Positions 5,925 through 12,291 of a stretch of DNA of 12,521 bases are shown here, piece by piece. How positions within the stretch are numbered: the first letter of the stretch is position 1; each line of letters opens with the position of its first letter. The notes under the pieces are model-generated. The model did no database searches and was not told where the DNA came from. It saw only the letters and a list, made by a program, of their open reading frames with translations. The DNA comes from Candidatus Saccharimonadota bacterium. Its GTDB lineage: Bacteria > Patescibacteriota > Saccharimonadia > Saccharimonadales > UBA7683. A program made the translations under genes and the position numbers. Location: the NCBI GenBank assembly GCA_020427905.1, contig JAGQNU010000020.1, positions 1 to 12,521 on the forward strand. The letters run 5' to 3'.

Positions 5925-6705
5925 TTGGATTAAGCAAACAGATAAGGCACTGTTTGAACAGTTGGAGTGGGATAAGCCCGAGCGCCGCGACCAATCGGGG
6001 CGCCTGCTCATAATTGGTGGGCATCTCCACAACCTCAACGCGCCAGGCAAAGCCTATGAGTATGTTCGCGAAGTAGGTATAGGCAGTGTACAAATCGCTT
6101 TGCCAAGCAGAGTGAAATCACTCGTGGGCACAACGCTCCCTGGTGCAGTCTTTTTACCCAGCACCCCGAGTGGGGAGTTCTCCCGAGATGGGCTGTCCGA
6201 GCTTATTGCACATGCCCAGTGGGCCGACACGATACTGGTAGCTGGAGATGTTGGCCGTAACTCACAGACCACCATGCTGCTCTCTGATTTACTCGCGCAG
6301 GTTTCAACACCCGCGGTTGTTACAAAAGATGCAATTGATGCACTCAAAAACACACCGGAGATACTCTTGGGCCGCAAGGAGACTACGATTGTTGCAAGCT
6401 TTTCTCAAATACAAGCTATAGCTAAACGCCTCAAAGTAGCTGAGGCGTTTACGTTTAGTATGGGTGTCGTCAAGCTCGTTGAGCAACTTACTGAGTTAAT
6501 CACAAAATACCCGTCAAATATCGTCACACTTCACCAAAATACACTGCTTATAGCATCAAAAGGTCGCGTAAGTACAACACCACTCAGCGACAACAAAGAG
6601 CGCACATGGCGTACTAAAACCGCAGCAACCGCAGCCTGCTACCAAACCTGGTATCCAGACAAGCCGCTTGAGGCCCTAACACACGCAGCATTCTTGGTAA
6701 AATAG
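5914..6705 (+). CDS. NnrD/YjeF-C-like ribokinase-fold protein, degenerate
   Basis: From the ATG at 5914 the product is 263 residues. The frame stays open further upstream, but that part lies inside the previous gene and looks non-coding. Recognisable parts resemble the ADP-dependent NAD(P)H-hydrate dehydratase (YjeF C-terminal) family: GRLLIIGGHLHNLNAPGKAY, then EVGIGSVQIALPSR, TILVAGDVGRN (in place of the family's GPGLG) and PAVVTKDAIDAL. The family's C-terminal GTGD catalytic motif is missing; the corresponding part reads RTKTAATAACYQTW. It may have lost dehydratase activity, act on another substrate or only bind nucleotide. It overlaps the upstream HAD gene by 11 bases and lies 4 bases before msrA. 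Repair of damaged NAD(P)H would suit the operon, but the missing motif lowers confidence in activity. Confidence 0.55.
   Translation: MLTNWIKQTDKALFEQLEWDKPERRDQSGRLLIIGGHLHNLNAPGKAYEYVREVGIGSVQIALPSRVKSLVGTTLPGAVFLPSTPSGEFSRDGLSELIAHAQWADTILVAGDVGRNSQTTMLLSDLLAQVSTPAVVTKDAIDALKNTPEILLGRKETTIVASFSQIQAIAKRLKVAEAFTFSMGVVKLVEQLTELITKYPSNIVTLHQNTLLIASKGRVSTTPLSDNKERTWRTKTAATAACYQTWYPDKPLEALTHAAFLVK
6423..6451 (+). repeat. Perfect 11-bp inverted repeat inside the NnrD-like gene
   Basis: TAAACGCCTCA (6423-6433) and TGAGGCGTTTA (6441-6451) are exact reverse complements around a 7-base loop. CTAAACG at 6422-6428 can also pair with CGTTTAG at 6452-6458. There is no following T-run, so a terminator is unlikely. 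It is unusually long for chance inside coding sequence and could be a processing site or a protein-binding site. Confidence 0.5.
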
Positions 6706-6709
6706 GGGT

Positions 6710-7243
6710 ATGGCAGGTACGGAATCAATCGTGCTCGGCGGTGGCTGCTTCTGGTGTTTAGACGCACTGTATCGCCGCGTCAAAGGTGTCACTAACGTCA
6801 CCTCAGGCTACGCGGGGGGTGAGAGCGGCAAACCAAGCTACTGGGATCTACATAGTCCTGGTAATACGCATGCCGAGGTTGTGCAGGTTACGTTTGACTC
6901 AAGGCAGATTGATCTGCATACAATTCTCGGTATCTTTTGGGCCATGCACGACCCAACAACACTCAATAAACAGATGTACGACGAGGGTCCAGAGTATCGA
7001 TCGATAATTCTGTTCAACTCTAAAGAGCAAAAGAAGGTTATTGATCAATCAATTGAGGATACCGCCAAAGAGCTTTGGTCCAAACCGATCACCACTGAGA
7101 TAAAGCCACTTGAAGAGTTTTGGCCAGCAGAGGACTATCACCAAGATTACTTCAACAAAAACCCTGAACAGGGCTACTGTCAGGTAATCATCAATCCAAA
7201 ACTTGCAAAGTTCAAGCATAAGTTCTCTCATCTGTTAAAATAG
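6710..7243 (+). CDS. msrA: Peptide methionine sulfoxide reductase A
   Basis: This 177-residue protein is a full-length MsrA, which reduces methionine-S-sulfoxide in proteins. It shows GGGCFWCLDALY (residues 10-21) with catalytic Cys 13, the GYAGG turn, the SYWDL segment and FWAMHDPTTLNKQ. EGPEYRSII follows in place of the usual G-x-QYRS, and then FWPAEDYHQDY. A GYCQVIINPK segment near the C-terminus carries a further Cys that may act in recycling. The start at 6710 lies 4 bases after the NnrD-like stop and is preceded by TAGGGGT, which is too close to the ATG for an ideal Shine-Dalgarno; coupling to the upstream gene is likely. As the last gene of the operon it adds protein repair to the DNA and nucleotide repair upstream. 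Confidence 0.93.
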   Translation: MAGTESIVLGGGCFWCLDALYRRVKGVTNVTSGYAGGESGKPSYWDLHSPGNTHAEVVQVTFDSRQIDLHTILGIFWAMHDPTTLNKQMYDEGPEYRSIILFNSKEQKKVIDQSIEDTAKELWSKPITTEIKPLEEFWPAEDYHQDYFNKNPEQGYCQVIINPKLAKFKHKFSHLLK

Positions 7244-7272
7244 TTGCTTTTTTATCAAACTCATTTTAGAAT
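7244..7272 (+). promoter_or_regulatory. Promoter of the 7280 gene with leaderless geometry
   Basis: TTGCTT (7244-7249), a 17-base spacer and TAGAAT (7267-7272) form a good promoter. The -10 ends 7 bases before the ATG at 7280, so the transcript is predicted to start at the ATG. The -35 begins directly after the msrA stop codon, so this gene is separate from the upstream operon. Confidence 0.6.
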
Positions 7273-7279
7273 ATATATC

Positions 7280-8161
7280 ATGGCTACACCAGCGTTTCAG
7301 CAGCTGGCGGAAGGAAGGCGGCAAAGCTTTGACAAGTTAATAGATTTGCACGAGCGCCTTTCGCAATCAGTAGACCCGTTTATGCGTTACGCTGCGGGTT
7401 GGGCCGCTATGTATGCTGCCCAAAAGCGTGGTAGCGGTGACAGTGATGCGGCTCAATTACTAGCCGAGGAACGCTGGCGTGAAATTAACGGTAAGAATGT
7501 AAGCATTTATTACGGCGAGGATCCGAAGATTCTACATGTACAAGCGAAGCTTGCACTCGCCATGAGTGATCAACTGCGCTATGAACGAAAGCTTTGGACT
7601 CCACGTGAGCGACAAGAGACTGCTCGGAGGATTGGTGAACTAGCACATACACACCTTGGACAAATGACAGGTGGTGACGCACGAATGCGTGGTGAGCTCG
7701 CAGAGATAGCGTGCCTGCAAGTGCTCTGGCGAAATCATACCATTGATCATCTACCGATACTTAATGCCGTTCCTGCTGGACCCGCCAAAGACATGCGCAC
7801 AGGTATGATCTCAGCATACAGCACCGATATATACGCATATCGACCAGGCAGCAGCAAACAATATAAGGGTGCAAATATACAAATGAAGTCGACCCTCCGG
7901 CCGCAACACAAAGATCGGTACGGAGATATTATGGTTTTAATTGGTGCAACTCCTGATTTCAGACTCCCCGGTGGCGGCAATAATGGTAGTAGCGTACGAC
8001 GGATAGCATATACAACAGAGACGTGCCTTGACGAGACATACGTACGCGACCAGCTCCCAGAGCCTGACGCATACGCCCTCAACGCCTCGACACAGAATGT
8101 AATCTCAAAAACAATTCGAACGATTCGTCAGCGAAACGATTTGTCAGCTGACAACTCATAG
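7280..8161 (+). CDS. Unrecognised 293-aa protein with PD-(D/E)XK-like residues
   Basis: I do not recognise a named family. The first 130 residues are helical and charged. The middle part shows a possible restriction-endonuclease-like core: a helix with RGELAEIA (residues 137-144; Glu 139 or 142), then STDIYAYRPG (181-190, Asp 183) and GANIQMKST (197-205, Gln 201-x-Lys 203). The order E-D-QxK with hydrophobic strands around each is typical of PD-(D/E)XK nucleases, and the 'ST-D-IYA' and 'IQMK' pieces fit strands 2 and 3. The C-terminal third has no recognisable motif. No membrane segment or signal peptide is seen. The ATG at 7280 is chosen over an upstream in-frame TTG because a promoter lies in between. 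A DNA repair or defence role is possible but speculative. Confidence 0.45.
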   Translation: MATPAFQQLAEGRRQSFDKLIDLHERLSQSVDPFMRYAAGWAAMYAAQKRGSGDSDAAQLLAEERWREINGKNVSIYYGEDPKILHVQAKLALAMSDQLRYERKLWTPRERQETARRIGELAHTHLGQMTGGDARMRGELAEIACLQVLWRNHTIDHLPILNAVPAGPAKDMRTGMISAYSTDIYAYRPGSSKQYKGANIQMKSTLRPQHKDRYGDIMVLIGATPDFRLPGGGNNGSSVRRIAYTTETCLDETYVRDQLPEPDAYALNASTQNVISKTIRTIRQRNDLSADNS

Positions 8162-8163
8162 AC

Positions 8164-8188
8164 CTCTCCTTGTGGTGGGCGAGGAGAG
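8164..8188. repeat. 7-bp inverted repeat across the tRNA 3' end
   Basis: CTCTCCT (8164-8170) and AGGAGAG (8182-8188) are exact complements. The second arm lies in the tRNA T-arm/acceptor region and the first is just beyond the encoded CCA. It may aid 3' processing of the tRNA or end the convergent transcript; chance is also possible. Confidence 0.25.
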
Positions 8189-8259
8189 AATCGAACTCTC
8201 ACTCCGAAACCGGAACGGGATTTTGAGTCCCGCGCGTCTACCAATTCCGCCACTCGCCC
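8173..8259 (-). tRNA. tRNA-Leu, anticodon CAA
   Basis: The minus strand folds as an 87-base cloverleaf with encoded CCA. The acceptor stem GGGCGAG (8259-8253) pairs with CTCGCCC (8183-8177), followed by discriminator A and CCA (8173). The anticodon arm is CGGGA-CTCAAAA-TCCCG, giving anticodon CAA, which reads UUG. The T-arm is GAGAG-TTCGATT-CTCTC. A long variable arm (class II tRNA) and the A discriminator fit leucine. It converges with the gene ending at 8161, only 11 bases away. Confidence 0.95.
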
Positions 8260-8303
8260 GACACAAAAAGATGTCAATAAACCTAAACTCTGTCGAGGTG
8301 CAT

Positions 8304-8320
8304 CGCTTTAGTTTAAAGCG
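8304..8320. promoter_or_regulatory. Palindrome CGCTTTA-N3-TAAAGCG upstream of the sortase gene
   Basis: A 7-bp perfect inverted repeat with 3-base spacer lies in the shared upstream region of tRNA-Leu and the sortase gene. The same two half-sites, in the opposite order, occur at 11094-11111 before another membrane-protein gene. It could be an operator. Nearby boxes are TATAAG (8335-8340) for the sortase gene and TACAAT (8331-8326, minus) for the tRNA; both lack convincing -35 partners. Confidence 0.4.
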
Positions 8321-8369
8321 TAATAATTGTACACTATAAGGGATAGATAAGCACGAGTGCAAATTAGTC

Positions 8370-9611
8370 ATGAGTAGTGATTCTGATCGAAAAATTAGTC
8401 GAGACTCATCAGGTCGACCGCAACCCGGTCGGCCACCTATTGCGTGGCCACAGCGATCCACTCCACCTACTGACAATGATAGGGCTGCCGACATCGCCCG
8501 CCGCCACGTTGAACGCACCTACCTGAAGGAGGAGGCCAAAGAGGAGGCTAAGCCAAAATTTGAGACAAAACACGCCAAGACAGCCACCAAGCAGACCTCG
8601 CCCGCTGAAGTTACTGAGTCAACACCAGCACCCGCAAATGCTCCAGAAGAGCACATTATGCGCAATGAGCCCTTCGACATGGATCAGTATCACGCGGCCT
8701 GGCAGCAGTATTATCACCAGTACTTCTACCGATACTATGCCAACTGGTGGCAACAGCAGCAGCGTCAGCAGGCCAACCAGCCTGACTCAACCAACTCAGA
8801 TGCATCTGACGCAAAAAATGTCTACGCGCCAACTCCTGACACGGTGAGCGATGAGCTGCGGGGCAAGATCAGGACCACGGTATCAAAACATGCCAAGCGG
8901 GTATCAGAGAGCAGTCACTTTAAGCCGCTGCTTGGTGCACTCTCCGTAGCGATCATCTTTCTCGGTATCAACTACAACCAAGTAATCGTAGGTGCCATCA
9001 AGCAATACGTCTCACCGGGTAACGTCGTTACCACGCCAGTAATCGTAGAGCCAAACGTCGGCAACACTGTTGGCCCAGACCCGAAGATTATCATCCCAAA
9101 GATCGGTGTCGAGGCACCGGTTGTCTACGACGAGCCACGTGTTGATGAGAACAGCTACCAGGCAGCTCTGGAGCGTGGCGTCGTGCGTCTGGGCAACACC
9201 GCTAACCCCGGCACCAACGGTAATGTCGTCATTGGTGGACACTCTAGCAATAACGTATTTAACCCCGGCAACTACAAATACGTATTTGTGAACCTCAAAC
9301 AGTTACAGGTCAACGACATCTTCTACCTCCATTACGAGGGAGTGCGCTACACCTACAAAGTCACGGTTGCTAACAAAATTATCGCCCCCAACGAGACATC
9401 TGTGCTCAATCAAACCACCACGCCAACCGTAACGCTCTTTACCTGTGATCCACCCGGGACAAACATCAACCGGCTGATCGTACAGGCCGTGCAGATTGAT
9501 CCAGACCCTAATGATGCGACCGTTAACGAGAACAAAGCTACCAACACAAGCAAGACCAATCCGCTCCCAAGCGTTGCCCCAAGTCTGTGGGATCGACTAT
9601 TCGGCAACTAG
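8370..9611 (+). CDS. Sortase family transpeptidase with long N-terminal tail
   Basis: This 413-residue membrane-anchored sortase has the catalytic domain at about 235-380. Motifs are IIIPKIGVEAPVVY (240-253), VVIGGHSS (287-293, catalytic His 291), TLFTCDPPGTN (355-365, catalytic Cys 359) and NRLIV with Arg 368, so the His-Cys-Arg set is complete. One membrane segment lies at about 184-205, with a charged, Pro/Ala/Glu-rich region before it. Residues 107-134 form a Tyr/Trp/Gln-rich stretch. Basic residues before the membrane segment suggest the 180-residue tail is cytoplasmic and the enzyme faces outside. The sortase class is not certain. It should attach sorting-signal proteins to the envelope; no such substrate is visible in this window. 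The ATG at 8370 lacks an SD. Its 3' end overlaps the opposite-strand PEGA gene by 15 bases. Confidence 0.85.
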   Translation: MSSDSDRKISRDSSGRPQPGRPPIAWPQRSTPPTDNDRAADIARRHVERTYLKEEAKEEAKPKFETKHAKTATKQTSPAEVTESTPAPANAPEEHIMRNEPFDMDQYHAAWQQYYHQYFYRYYANWWQQQQRQQANQPDSTNSDASDAKNVYAPTPDTVSDELRGKIRTTVSKHAKRVSESSHFKPLLGALSVAIIFLGINYNQVIVGAIKQYVSPGNVVTTPVIVEPNVGNTVGPDPKIIIPKIGVEAPVVYDEPRVDENSYQAALERGVVRLGNTANPGTNGNVVIGGHSSNNVFNPGNYKYVFVNLKQLQVNDIFYLHYEGVRYTYKVTVANKIIAPNETSVLNQTTTPTVTLFTCDPPGTNINRLIVQAVQIDPDPNDATVNENKATNTSKTNPLPSVAPSLWDRLFGN

Positions 9612-11036
9612 CGGCACACGCTCCAGCACGGTTGCCTGCGTGTTAGAGATAATGCGGTAGGCGCTCTCTAAATCTTGACTATAAAAGAGACGTACGCCAG
9701 CATCTGAGGTGACAATCTCATTATTGTAGTTGCCGTCAAAATCGAGTAGGTGATTGGTAAGATTATCAGATTGAAATGCCAGGTGTGAGCCGTTCATCCA
9801 CGTCACATCACCACTAACCGTGTCCGCAAGCGTAATGGTATTTGCACGGGTGTTCTCAAAGTCGTAGGTGAGCACCGTCTGACCAGAGCGTAGATATACA
9901 TACTGGTTGTTTGGACTAAATTTAATGGTTTCAACAGATTCAATCGGTAGTAACACAAACGGGATCTGTCGCTTCAGTATTGGCTTTGACAGCGGGTCTT
10001 TGTAGACGCGAGCCAGCTTTTGATCGCTACTCGCCACCACAAGGTACGCGTCACTATCATACTCAGCATAGGCAATCTCTGGACGAGCTGCAGTATCAGC
10101 AAACGTCTCTAGTACAGCCTCAGTCTCTCCACGCTGCACGGTAACCTCAACCTGTGTACCATCCTCGCTCAGACGTGTCAGTGCCAGCAGATCATCACCG
10201 TACGATCGGAAACTGAGTATCCGCTCTGCAACCAACTCAGTTGTTGAGTCCTCAATGTTGTAGCGACGGAGCGTACCCTCATGCAGTCCATAGATAATCC
10301 GCGTTTCATTATCAACGTAGGTGATATCTGATGGTGGTGCAGCCGCAAACGCTGCAGTCATGTCCACTGTGCGATCAGGGTTATCAACGTCGATACTGAG
10401 CATGTGCACAGCACCGCTTGGTAATGTTTGCTGTGCCAACACATGCTTGCCGTTGAGTGACCAATCGATAAATGTGACCGTACCCAGCGAGCCACCCTCG
10501 CGCGTGACTGTATTTGGTAGCGTCACAATACTGATCTCTGGTTGCACTGGATCAAGCACAATGCGCCGAAGGTTAGACTCGTTTGCAACGTGGTACACCA
10601 GCTGTTTATTGTTATCCGCTTGGGTGATAGTTTGTGGCTTTTGGATATCAACCAGCGCCTCGGTGGTTAGCTTCTCTGGGATTAAAATAGGGTAGCGAAC
10701 CTGCAGTACTGTTTGCGGCAGAATCGTCAGCTGCCGCTTCCAACCGATATAACCCGTGCGCTCAAGACTCAGCTCATAGGACCGTGTTGGCAGTACAAAC
10801 CGGCCCGGCGAGCTGCCGTCCTCTAACTTGCCGTCAATATATATCTGTGCGGCCTCTGGTTTGTTATCAACAAGTAGCAGCCCACTTTTGACAACCTCGC
10901 CGTCACGGTTAAATCGATAACCAAGCGCCACAAATAGCAAAAGGGCAGTCGTAATCACCGAGAGAATAATGATTGTGGCGTAGGCCACAACCCTCATAAC
11001 AACGGCTCGATTTTTTTTAATATTCACGCGATGCAC
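9597..11036 (-). CDS. PEGA domain protein with beta-propeller-like region, membrane-anchored
   Basis: This 479-residue protein has a basic N-terminus, one membrane segment (about residues 14-39) and then a PEGA-like domain at 51-105. The PEGA part reads GLLLVDNKPEAAQIYIDGK, then SSPGRFVLPTRSYELSLERTG and GWKRQL, the usual small sandwich found in surface proteins. From about 125 to the end are repeated beta segments such as VTFIDWSLNGKHVLA and IKFSPNNQYVYLRSG, which look like WD40/TolB-type blades. No enzyme motif is seen; a surface binding or scaffold role is inferred. The start may be the GTG at 11036, 6 bases after a TATCAT box, or the GTG three codons later (11027), for which GAGGGG would act as a Shine-Dalgarno. 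It converges on the sortase gene. Confidence 0.75.
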   Translation of the reverse strand: MHRVNIKKNRAVVMRVVAYATIIILSVITTALLLFVALGYRFNRDGEVVKSGLLLVDNKPEAAQIYIDGKLEDGSSPGRFVLPTRSYELSLERTGYIGWKRQLTILPQTVLQVRYPILIPEKLTTEALVDIQKPQTITQADNNKQLVYHVANESNLRRIVLDPVQPEISIVTLPNTVTREGGSLGTVTFIDWSLNGKHVLAQQTLPSGAVHMLSIDVDNPDRTVDMTAAFAAAPPSDITYVDNETRIIYGLHEGTLRRYNIEDSTTELVAERILSFRSYGDDLLALTRLSEDGTQVEVTVQRGETEAVLETFADTAARPEIAYAEYDSDAYLVVASSDQKLARVYKDPLSKPILKRQIPFVLLPIESVETIKFSPNNQYVYLRSGQTVLTYDFENTRANTITLADTVSGDVTWMNGSHLAFQSDNLTNHLLDFDGNYNNEIVTSDAGVRLFYSQDLESAYRIISNTQATVLERVPLVAE

Positions 11037-11042
11037 CCCTCT

Positions 11043-11048
11043 ATGATA
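11043..11048 (-). promoter_or_regulatory. Possible -10 box of the PEGA gene
   Basis: The minus strand reads TATCAT, then 6 bases, then GTG at 11036. If that GTG is the start the mRNA is leaderless. If the next in-frame GTG is used, the leader is about 9 bases. No clear -35 box. Confidence 0.35.
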
Positions 11049-11067
11049 CCACTTGCGCTATCGGTAG

Positions 11068-11115
11068 TTGAGCGGTAGTATTGTAGATAGTTATAAAGCG
11101 TGAGCGCTTTAGAAT
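11068..11115 (+). promoter_or_regulatory. Overlapping promoter candidates and palindrome before the DUF4367-like gene
   Basis: TTGAGC (11068-11073) with an 18-base spacer and TATAAA (11092-11097) gives a start near 11104 and a leader of about 20 bases. Alternatively TAGAAT (11110-11115) ends 8 bases before the ATG at 11124. Between them is a perfect palindrome, TAAAGCG-TGAG-CGCTTTA (11094-11111), overlapping both -10 boxes, which is a good place for a repressor. Confidence 0.4.
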
Positions 11116-11123
11116 TTAGGGGT

Positions 11124-12257
11124 ATGAAAGCAAACAATACTATACAAATTAACGGCAAACTCTACGATGCACGCACCGGAGAGTTATTGAATTCGACCAC
11201 TAAATCTTCGGCAAAAAAGGCAAAGGATAGCCCCGCGCCAACACCCGCCACGTCTTCTAAGCCAACACAATTGGCCCATGGTAATGGCAAGATCGACGGA
11301 TTCTCGCGCCACCCTAAAGCCAAGCACACTCCTGCGCCAACACCCAAAACAACCGCTAAAAAGGCAGCGCCAGCACAAAAACCACAGCAAACAGCTGCAG
11401 CGCGCAGTACTTCACCAGCTAAGCGCCACCTCAAACACTCAGCCACGCTGCACCGATCCTCAGTTAAAACACCTCATATCGAGGCACCAGCAGAGGCCAA
11501 GAGTACCAAGCTTGAGCACAAGTCATCGTCACCATCATCAGATAGACGTCGCAGAGCTCTCAGTAGTCCGCAGTCAAGCGCCATCTCAAAGTTTGGCGGA
11601 CACGCTACATCTGGACATTCAAAACCTGCGAGTAAGGGCGAGCGATCTGCTAATCTCTCCATTGCAAATATTGCCAAGGCCGCAGAGAAGGCACACAAGT
11701 CTCACCAGCCGCAATCAAAACACCACGAGCTCATTGCCAAGACCCTTGCCGAGGCCAACCCCCACACACACTACAAAAAACATACCGTGAAGAAGCAACG
11801 GAAGAGTTGGTACCTTGCATCTGGTGTCGCTGTCGCAGTTGTCCTGGCGCTCTACGTAGCCTACCTCAACGTACCAACACTCTCCATGAAGGTGGCCTCA
11901 TCTCGTGCTGGCTTTGCTGCCACACTCCCTGGCAAAACACCATCTGGCTACAGTCTGCGCGGTCCAATCGCGTATAGCCCCGGTCAAGTAGTGATCAACT
12001 TTGCCTCAAACACCGACGGCCGTCGGTTTAGTATTCAGCAACAGCCAACCACATGGGACACTGCTGCCTTAAAAGAGAACTATGTAGCCAGGCAGACATC
12101 TGGTGATCCGCTAACATATCAAGATAGTGGCCTGACCGTGTTCTTACTTGGCGGCGGTGATGCAGCCTGGGTCAACGACGGCAAATTCTACACCATCAAA
12201 GCCAGCAACTCTCAGCTCGATACCAAGCAAGTCCTCGACATCGCCACCAGCATGTAG
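11124..12257 (+). CDS. Basic single-pass membrane protein with DUF4367-like C-terminal domain
   Basis: From the ATG at 11124 the protein has 377 residues; an upstream in-frame GTG at 11100 sits inside the promoter region and is less likely. It opens with [17 protein letters not shown] (residues 6-22), followed by about 200 residues very rich in Lys, Ala, Ser, Pro and His (repeated PAPTP-type pieces), predicted disordered. A membrane segment follows at about 229-250 after [10 protein letters not shown]. The outer domain (251-377) resembles DUF4367: [38 protein letters not shown], then [14 protein letters not shown] and a closing helix. By the positive-inside rule the basic tail is cytoplasmic. 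Function unknown; it may link the envelope to nucleic acid or another cytoplasmic partner. Confidence 0.65.
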   Translation: MKANNTIQINGKLYDARTGELLNSTTKSSAKKAKDSPAPTPATSSKPTQLAHGNGKIDGFSRHPKAKHTPAPTPKTTAKKAAPAQKPQQTAAARSTSPAKRHLKHSATLHRSSVKTPHIEAPAEAKSTKLEHKSSSPSSDRRRRALSSPQSSAISKFGGHATSGHSKPASKGERSANLSIANIAKAAEKAHKSHQPQSKHHELIAKTLAEANPHTHYKKHTVKKQRKSWYLASGVAVAVVLALYVAYLNVPTLSMKVASSRAGFAATLPGKTPSGYSLRGPIAYSPGQVVINFASNTDGRRFSIQQQPTTWDTAALKENYVARQTSGDPLTYQDSGLTVFLLGGGDAAWVNDGKFYTIKASNSQLDTKQVLDIATSM

Positions 12258-12274
12258 TAATGCTACCCCTGTTT

Positions 12275-12283
12275 TGCTACAAT
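12275..12283 (+). promoter_or_regulatory. Extended -10 promoter of gltX, leaderless geometry
   Basis: TGC-TACAAT ends 8 bases before the ATG at 12292, nearly identical in sequence and position to the pyrH and YdcF-like promoters at the other end of the window. No SD lies between. Confidence 0.55.
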
Positions 12284-12291
12284 CATACACA

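Noticed and set aside
8261..8280. TTGACA on the minus strand just before tRNA-Leu as its -35 box.
   Set aside because: It ends too near the tRNA 5' end to have a -10 box between; a TACAAT further upstream is a better, though weak, candidate.
8524..8555. Purine-rich GGAGGAGG-like repeats in the sortase gene as an internal ribosome site.
   Set aside because: They encode a Glu/Ala/Lys repeat (EEAKEEAK) and no start codon with a plausible coding frame follows.
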